From NCBI GenBank assembly GCA_937868795.1, contig CALMNM010000106.1:1-56975 (forward strand): a DNA stretch of 56,975 bases, given 5' to 3'. This DNA comes from an uncultured Acholeplasma sp. (GTDB taxonomy: Bacteria > Bacillota_I > Bacilli_A > Acholeplasmatales > Acholeplasmataceae). Both the position numbers and the translations under genes were made by a program. Numbering within the stretch: the stretch's first letter is position 1; every line of letters begins with the position of its first letter. Positions 52,044 to 56,975 of this stretch are shown here, in pieces. The notes beneath the pieces are model-generated. The model did not search any database. It was not told the DNA's origin and saw only the letters and a program-made list of their open reading frames with translations.

Positions 52044-53396
52044 ATGCAGGCATATTTAGATCAACAAAGAAATTACTTTCTAACCGATGTAACCAAATCC
52101 TACGCATTTCGGATTGAACAGCTAAACAAATTAAAACAAGCCATCTTAAGCAATGAACAAGCCATCTTGGATGCACTAAAAAAAGATCTCAACAAATCAA
52201 GCTTCGAAGCGTATACAACTGAGATCGGTTTTACCTTGCTTTCCATCAAATCAGCGATTCGTTCCTTAAGACGTTGGATGAGAATTAAACGAGTTCCCAC
52301 CCCAATTTATCAACTCAATACACGATCCTATATAAAGAGTGAACCTTTAGGAAATGTGTTGATCATTGGACCTTATAATTACCCATTTCAACTCGTGATA
52401 GAGCCTTTAGTGGGTGCGATTGCCGCAGGGAATACTGCGATCATGAAACCCTCTGAGTTCACCAAAGAGACAGAAAAAGTCTTAGAGAAGGTGATCAATG
52501 AGACATTTGACCCCCACTATCTCAAAGTCATTACAGGTGATTATTTAGTCACAGGAGATCTAATAAAACTCAAATTTGATCATATCTTCTTCACAGGAAG
52601 CACACGTGTTGGACAAATCGTCTATGAAGCCGCAAGCAAAAACCTAGTCCCTGTCACTCTTGAACTTGGCGGAAAGAGTCCAACCATCGTCGATGAAACC
52701 GTGAATTTGAAAGTTGCTGCGAGACGAATTGCATTTGGTAAGTTTATCAATGCCGGTCAAACCTGTATTGCTCCTGATTATATTTACGTAAAAAAGGAAA
52801 TCCACGATCATTTTGTTAAAGAACTCAACCATGTCATCGAAACCATGTATAGCAATTATGAAGATTTTGGTCGAATCGTGAATGAACGGCACTTTAACCG
52901 ATTACTTAACCTGATCAACAAAGATCAAGTGGCTAATCACCATCATTACGACTTTAATGATCGCTTGATCAGTCCAACCGTGATGAAAAATGTGACTTGG
53001 AATGATCCCATCATGAAAGAAGAAATATTCGGACCCATTCTTCCAGTCCTTACGTATGATGATATCGATCATCTGATTGCAGAATTGAAATTTAAGGAAA
53101 GACCACTCGCATTATATTTATTCTCTAATGATAAAGAAACCCAAGATAAAGTGTTCAATCAATTATCGTTTGGTGGCGGTGCGATTAATGATACAATCAT
53201 GCACGTGAGTAATCCAGATCTTCCCTTTGGTGGAATCGGTCCATCAGGGATTGGTGCCTATCATGGAAAACACAGTTTTGAATTGTTTTCACACCAAAAA
53301 TCATACATTAAGCGTTCAACATGGTTAGATTTGCCCCTTGCTTATCCACCTTATTCAAGCAAAAAGGAAAAACTTGTGAGAAGAATAATGAAATAA
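52044..53396 (+). CDS. Aldehyde dehydrogenase (class 3-like)
   Basis: 450 residues. Motifs GPYNYPFQLVIEPLVGAIAAGN, FFTGSTRVGQIV, Glu 207 in TLELGGKSP and catalytic Cys 241 in NAGQTCIAPDY. Length and C-terminus (FGGIGPSGIGAYHGKHSFELFSH) match the class 3 type, which oxidises long-chain or aromatic aldehydes with NAD(P). The start is ATG 52044 with GAGGAGTG upstream; an upstream in-frame start would overlap that site. Monocistronic. Confidence 0.93.
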   Translation: MQAYLDQQRNYFLTDVTKSYAFRIEQLNKLKQAILSNEQAILDALKKDLNKSSFEAYTTEIGFTLLSIKSAIRSLRRWMRIKRVPTPIYQLNTRSYIKSEPLGNVLIIGPYNYPFQLVIEPLVGAIAAGNTAIMKPSEFTKETEKVLEKVINETFDPHYLKVITGDYLVTGDLIKLKFDHIFFTGSTRVGQIVYEAASKNLVPVTLELGGKSPTIVDETVNLKVAARRIAFGKFINAGQTCIAPDYIYVKKEIHDHFVKELNHVIETMYSNYEDFGRIVNERHFNRLLNLINKDQVANHHHYDFNDRLISPTVMKNVTWNDPIMKEEIFGPILPVLTYDDIDHLIAELKFKERPLALYLFSNDKETQDKVFNQLSFGGGAINDTIMHVSNPDLPFGGIGPSGIGAYHGKHSFELFSHQKSYIKRSTWLDLPLAYPPYSSKKEKLVRRIMK

Positions 53397-53416
53397 CCCT
53401 AACGGGTTTTTCTTTT
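53395..53416 (+). terminator. Terminator after aldehyde dehydrogenase
   Basis: Short 5-bp stem AACCC/GGGTT with loop TAAC, T-rich after. It begins at the stop codon; modest strength. Confidence 0.6.
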
Positions 53417-53457
53417 ATAAATTATTTCTAATTCAAAATATTTTTGTGCATATTGTT

Positions 53458-53486
53458 TTGCTATAAATAACGATGTAAATTATAAT
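53458..53486 (+). promoter_or_regulatory. Promoter of the amino acid ABC operon
   Basis: TTGCTA (53458-53463), a 17-base spacer and TATAAT (53481-53486), 31 bases before the binding-protein ATG. Confidence 0.6.
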
Positions 53487-53517
53487 AAAGATAACAAAAA
53501 TTAGGAGGAACATCCAA

Positions 53518-54330
53518 ATGAAAAAATTTTTACTATTAATGATCTTAGCTGTCACTAGCTTGAGTGTGGCTGCATGTGGACAAAACGATGATGTCTTACG
53601 GGTTGCGATGGATTTACGCTATCCACCTTTTGAAACGGTAACGACTAGTAACGATCCTGAAGGCATATCTGTGGATATAGCGTTAGCATTTGGTGAATTC
53701 TTGGGTGTTGAAGTGGAAATCGTCAATACAGAATTCTCGAGTATTATTCCCGCACTTGAAGCTGGTGAAGTCGATATCGCGATTGCATCGATGAGTATCA
53801 CTGAAGCGAGAAAAGTCTCTGTTGATTTTTCTGATCCATACTTCTACTTTAAGATTATTACATTGGTGAACAAGAATTTTGCCACCGCGAATGGACTTAC
53901 TGAAGATTCGACTGTTGAAGATATTCTCGCCATTGAAAATGCCCGTTATGTCGGTATTGCTTCTCAGGTTTCAGCTTCCATTCCCCAATCCTATGGTAAA
54001 GAAGTCACTGAAGCGACTGATCTTGGAACAGCGGTTGAATCCGTAGCTCAAGGAACTGCAGATGTTCTCTTGATGAGTGCAAACCCTGTGGTCGATGGTT
54101 TTAAAGCGAATCCCACAACTACGATGGTCGTTTGGGATCCATTTGTATCAAGTCCTATTGGTATGGCGGTGAAGAAGGGTAACACAGAACTCATTGAAAA
54201 GGCCAATGAATTTATCGCTACCTTCAATGATGATGGGGGACTTTACGACATCTTAAAGGAAACATGGGATGCTGTACTTCTCGATCGTCTTGGACGCTAT
54301 GGCTTAGATTTCTACATCGATGAAGAGTAA
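53518..54330 (+). CDS. Polar amino acid-binding lipoprotein (SBP_bac_3)
   Basis: 270 residues. Lipobox SVAAC (Cys 20). Cluster F binding-protein motifs in normal order: LRVAMDLRYPPFE, GISVDIALAFGEFLGVEVE, PALEAGEVDIAIASMSITEAR, VDFSDPYF, then KATD-type VESVAQGTADVLL and SSPIGMAVKKGN. A tail of about 25 residues (LLDRLGRYGLDFYIDEE) is longer than usual. It overlaps the permease start by 11 bases. It captures a polar amino acid or related molecule. Confidence 0.93.
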   Translation: MKKFLLLMILAVTSLSVAACGQNDDVLRVAMDLRYPPFETVTTSNDPEGISVDIALAFGEFLGVEVEIVNTEFSSIIPALEAGEVDIAIASMSITEARKVSVDFSDPYFYFKIITLVNKNFATANGLTEDSTVEDILAIENARYVGIASQVSASIPQSYGKEVTEATDLGTAVESVAQGTADVLLMSANPVVDGFKANPTTTMVVWDPFVSSPIGMAVKKGNTELIEKANEFIATFNDDGGLYDILKETWDAVLLDRLGRYGLDFYIDEE

Positions 54331-55051
54331 ATTACTCAGTTACATCTTAGCGATTTTTACCGTTATTGCCTTTATTGTTTTTGTCATCTTACGTCAAACC
54401 TCTGACTTTAGTCTTGTCTCTTTTAATGATTATCGTGAAATGATTTCAGAGGGTGTCTTAAACACGATTTTAGTATCCATATTGTCACTTCTTGGTAGTT
54501 TGGTATTAGGCTTTGTTTTCTATTTGTTTTCAATCTCAAAAGTCAAATATTTGAACGCATTAACCGATGTGTTTACAGAAATTATCTATGGAACACCTCT
54601 CTTGGTTTTAGTGGTGATCACTGCTTTTGTTATTGGACCAGCATTTGGAACGTTTAACCGAAATGCGCTCGGGTTCACCGCACTCGTCTTTTATATGACC
54701 CCTTACATGATGAATGTCTATAAATCGGCTTTCTCTAGTATTTCACGAGATCAGTATTTAACGATGGATTTATTTGGATTCACGCCTTATCAACGCTATC
54801 GTTATATTATTATCCCTCAAGTCATCCGGATCTTAATGCCACCGATGATGAATAACTTTTCTATGATCATTAAAGGAAGTGCACTTTTAAATGTGCTTTC
54901 CTACAATGAACTATATTATGCGATTCGTGTTGCACAATCCAAGACATTTGCTTTTGTTGAAGGGTATGTCTTAATGTGGATCTTGTATCTCATTATCACG
55001 ATTCCTTTATCACAGCTTACCAAATGGGTTCAAAGGAAGTGGGCACTATGA
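54320..55051 (+). CDS. Polar amino acid ABC permease
   Basis: 243 residues with about six membrane segments. HisMQ-type motifs are EMISEGVLNTILVSILSLLGSL and the ATPase-docking stretch FTPYQRYRYIIIPQVIRILMPP. The start codon lies within the end of the binding protein, so translation is coupled. Confidence 0.92.
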   Translation: MKSKLLSYILAIFTVIAFIVFVILRQTSDFSLVSFNDYREMISEGVLNTILVSILSLLGSLVLGFVFYLFSISKVKYLNALTDVFTEIIYGTPLLVLVVITAFVIGPAFGTFNRNALGFTALVFYMTPYMMNVYKSAFSSISRDQYLTMDLFGFTPYQRYRYIIIPQVIRILMPPMMNNFSMIIKGSALLNVLSYNELYYAIRVAQSKTFAFVEGYVLMWILYLIITIPLSQLTKWVQRKWAL

Positions 55052-55752
55052 AAATTCATTTAAATCAACTTTCTCATACCTATGATGTTGAAGTTTTGAG
55101 CGACCTTTCTTTGGATTTGGAAGGATATAGTTCTGTCGCGATTATCGGGGTATCGGGTTCAGGTAAATCAACCTTGATCCGCTTGATGAGTGGATTGGAA
55201 AAGCCTACATCAGGTTCAATTAGGATCAATGATCACGATGTTGATGAAGAAGATTACCGGAAAAAAATCGGTTTTGTGTTTCAAAACCACAATTTATTCC
55301 CTCACTTAACCTTAAAACAAAATATCACACTTGTGTTAGAAAAGACGCGAGGTTTTGAAAAAGCGGAAGCTGATCAAATCGCTGAGAAATATTTAGGTAT
55401 GCTTCATCTTGAAGATCAAACTCATAAACTTCCCAAAAACGTCTCAGGTGGTCAAGCACAACGCGCTTCGATTGCACGAGCGTTATCGGTGAATCCTGAT
55501 ATTATCTTTCTCGATGAACCCACCTCATCACTAGACCCAATATTAACCGATGAAGTCTTGAGGGCCGTTGAAGAACTTAAAGGGTTAGGAAAAGATTTTA
55601 TCTTCGTGACCCATGTGATGGGATTTGTTAGAGATTTTGCTGACTATGTGATCTTTATGGATAAAGGGAAGATTGTCGAACAAGGAAAACCAGAAATTCT
55701 TGATCATCCCCAAACCAAAGAACTTTATGAATTTATGCGAAAGGTGCGATAA
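55048..55752 (+). CDS. Polar amino acid ABC ATPase
   Basis: 234 residues. Walker A GVSGSGKST (34-42), Q-loop FVFQNHNLFPHLTLKQN, signature VSGGQAQRASIAR, Walker B IIFLDEPTSSLDP, H-loop FVTHVMGF. The start is ATG 55048, overlapping the permease TGA stop (ATGA); the long frame from 54976 overlaps the permease. Confidence 0.95.
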   Translation: MKIHLNQLSHTYDVEVLSDLSLDLEGYSSVAIIGVSGSGKSTLIRLMSGLEKPTSGSIRINDHDVDEEDYRKKIGFVFQNHNLFPHLTLKQNITLVLEKTRGFEKAEADQIAEKYLGMLHLEDQTHKLPKNVSGGQAQRASIARALSVNPDIIFLDEPTSSLDPILTDEVLRAVEELKGLGKDFIFVTHVMGFVRDFADYVIFMDKGKIVEQGKPEILDHPQTKELYEFMRKVR

Positions 55753-55754
55753 TC

Positions 55755-56618
55755 ATGACATCATGGATTAAACCTGCATTACTAGGCAATGCCTCCTCAC
55801 TGGGATACCATTGGATGTACAATGGTGATTATCTTGAAGAACTGGCAAAACAAAAATACCTATTATTTCAAGTTCCTAACAAGGAAGAATATGAGGTTGC
55901 TGGTCATTCTTACTACGCGTATCCAGATGCTAAACTCGGTGATGTTACTGTACAAGGACAAATGTTAACATGGCTTTATGAAGCGGTTTTAAAGCAACAA
56001 AACTTTGGAAAAACAGATTATCATCAACTCCTGTTTAATCAATTTCGCCCTGGTGGAACGTATCAAGGATACGTCGAAAGTTATGCAAAAAAATTAGTAA
56101 TTAATCAGTTGAACAACGATCTTCGTTTAGGTCTTCAGGAAGTCGAAAAAGATGATGATCATCTCGTAGGCTTTATTCCCTATTGGGTCAGCAAGGAACT
56201 CGACAAACCACTAACATGGGCGTTTGAACTGACGAATGTATTATCAACTCGTCTAGAATATAAAATGCTTTTTCAAATGTTTGATCAACTGTTTGTTGAA
56301 CTCCAATCCTATCCAATGAAGGATGCAATTCAGCGTTCACTTCATCTTGCACCAAAGGGATTGATTCATAAAATAGAAAAAGGACTTGAAATGAGTGATA
56401 CCAAGTCCTTTATTAAAACTTACTCAGGAACCGCTTGTTCCATCTATCAAGCTATTCCATTAATCTTCCATTTATTATCACATAGTGAAAGTGTTCAAGA
56501 CTTACTAGAACGAAATATCGTGATCGGTGGTGCCACGAGTGATCGTGCGATGGTTCTTCTTGCCATCTGGAATCAATACAAAGTCATTCCCCAATCTTTA
56601 TATGATAAAATCAAGTGA
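55755..56618 (+). CDS. ADP-ribosylglycohydrolase-like protein coupled to the ABC importer
   Basis: 287 residues, all-helical, no signal peptide. The N-terminus KPALLGNASSLGYHWMYN, the GDVTVQGQMLTWLYEA motif and the C-terminal IVIGGATSDRAMVLLAIW correspond in position to the GDA, GDQT-like and GGDTD metal motifs of ADP-ribosylglycohydrolase (DraG/crystallin J1) proteins, with changed residues. So the fold is plausible, but metal binding is altered. It begins 2 bases after the ATPase stop and is the last gene of that operon, so it may act on the imported compound. Confidence 0.75.
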   Translation: MTSWIKPALLGNASSLGYHWMYNGDYLEELAKQKYLLFQVPNKEEYEVAGHSYYAYPDAKLGDVTVQGQMLTWLYEAVLKQQNFGKTDYHQLLFNQFRPGGTYQGYVESYAKKLVINQLNNDLRLGLQEVEKDDDHLVGFIPYWVSKELDKPLTWAFELTNVLSTRLEYKMLFQMFDQLFVELQSYPMKDAIQRSLHLAPKGLIHKIEKGLEMSDTKSFIKTYSGTACSIYQAIPLIFHLLSHSESVQDLLERNIVIGGATSDRAMVLLAIWNQYKVIPQSLYDKIK

Positions 56619-56640
56619 ACCTCGCGAGAGGTTTTCTTTT
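56618..56640 (+). terminator. Terminator of the amino acid ABC operon
   Basis: Perfect 6-bp stem AACCTC/GAGGTT with loop GCGA, followed by T-rich sequence. It is right after the stop and may also serve the convergent DUF2085 gene. Confidence 0.75.
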
Positions 56641-56641
56641 T

Positions 56642-56975
56642 TTATAATAAAGAAACGATCCATGTTGAAAGGCTCATCATACCATAAATCATAAGATTCA
56701 CCATAAAAACGAGAAAAAGCCCAAACAGAGTCCCGGTTATCAAGCGTCGAAAATGATTGCTCATAAGGATTTGTTTTTGTTGTAGAATTCCATCGATCAC
56801 TAATGGAAAAGCTAAAAGCAGATAAACCCACCAAGGAAAGATGATTAAATAAGTGATCAACATCATTAAGATGCCTATATAGATGCCAGTGCAACGCATG
56901 CAGAGTACCAACACTCGGCCAAAAACGCGAGGTGAACGTTCTTTTTTTTGATGGAATCCGAAAAATAAGGCCAGA
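56642..56975 (-). CDS. DUF2085 membrane protein, C-terminal part
   Basis: Gene running off the right edge; about 110 codons are visible and the frame stays open to the boundary. The visible start reads ALFFGFHQKKERSPRVFG, followed by VLCMRCTGIYIGI, which is the DUF2085 signature (HQ..ERS...G.....C.RCTG.Y.G). Three membrane segments follow, then SNHFRRLITGTLFG. Function unknown; the Cys pair suggests metal or redox binding. No start codon should be called at the internal GTG (56914), since the conserved motif begins before it. Confidence 0.85.
   Translation of the reverse strand, partial: LALFFGFHQKKERSPRVFGRVLVLCMRCTGIYIGILMMLITYLIIFPWWVYLLLAFPLVIDGILQQKQILMSNHFRRLITGTLFGLFLVFMVNLMIYGMMSLSTWIVSLL

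Noticed and set aside
54976-55752. Longer ABC ATPase frame from 54976
   Set aside because: Its first 24 codons lie inside the permease gene; ATG 55048 with AAGGAAG gives a normal ABC start.
56598-56894. 98-codon frame on the minus strand at the right edge
   Set aside because: It overlaps the DUF2085 gene in another frame and lacks a conserved motif.

Overview
The window reads as chromosome from a low-GC, wall-less or Mollicutes-like Firmicutes relative (Acholeplasma / Izemoplasma / Haloplasma type). This placement is inferred from the gene content. The genetic code is standard: several genes end in TGA, some as ATGA overlaps, and the only tRNA-Trp in the window has a CCA anticodon. Pyruvate:ferredoxin oxidoreductase, a Suf system, several PTS genes and many lipoprotein ABC importers suggest an anaerobic or microaerobic fermenter that lives on imported peptides and sugars. 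I saw no insertion sequences, phage genes, CRISPR arrays or rRNA.

Layout. 1-1031 (minus): start of sufD, preceded by sufC. 1166-1350: a promoter, structured RNA and terminator that look like a small RNA or leader, ahead of a membrane protein (1475-2416). 2462-12693 (minus): a peptide importer operon oppA-B-C-D-F followed by two small membrane proteins. 12867-15500 (minus): an S41-peptidase-like lipoprotein. 15651-19656 (minus): bcp and pyruvate:ferredoxin oxidoreductase. 19892-23182: five tRNA genes (Leu-UAG, Gln-CUG, Gln-UUG, His-GUG, Trp-CCA), an Ig-like surface protein and a membrane protein. 23227-30197 (minus): a complete phosphate module, pstS-C-A-B-phoU-phoP-phoR, behind a Pho-box-like promoter. 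30346-36141: a drug-type ABC exporter, an MFS transporter, a BaiN-like flavoprotein and small proteins. 36207-41241: a GH2 glycosidase, a GPH sugar symporter and a divergent AraC regulator. 41271-50157 (minus): a ten-gene L-ascorbate-type PTS operon (ulaG-C-A-B, HAD phosphatase, unknown FG-GAP-like protein, ulaF, ulaE) that ends with the general PTS genes ptsI and ptsH. 50388-51941: a divergent TPR-like membrane protein and a DeoR regulator. 52044-56618: an aldehyde dehydrogenase, then a polar amino acid ABC importer coupled to an ADP-ribosylglycohydrolase-like protein. The right edge holds a partial DUF2085 protein.

Main discoveries. The phosphate-binding lipoprotein (29262-30197) appears to be circularly permuted: its first half is the usual second half of PstS, and the reverse. 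The oligopeptide-binding lipoprotein (9847-12693) shows the same kind of rearrangement: the helix-strand element that normally ends OppA-type proteins sits before the usual N-terminal strand. The rest of the import machinery is also enlarged. OppD and OppF each carry a long charged helical (coiled-coil-like) insert at different points of the ATPase fold. OppC has an extracytoplasmic insert of about 335 residues, and PstA has one of about 130. Together these suggest a lineage-specific remodelling of ABC importers.

How the genes work together. The S41 lipoprotein could generate peptides for Opp. Phosphate import is controlled by the linked PhoPR. The ascorbate PTS feeds UlaG-UlaE-UlaF toward xylulose-5-phosphate, although no UlaD decarboxylase is present here. 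cre-like boxes at the ula and GH2 promoters, plus an HPr with the regulatory serine, point to CcpA-type catabolite control.
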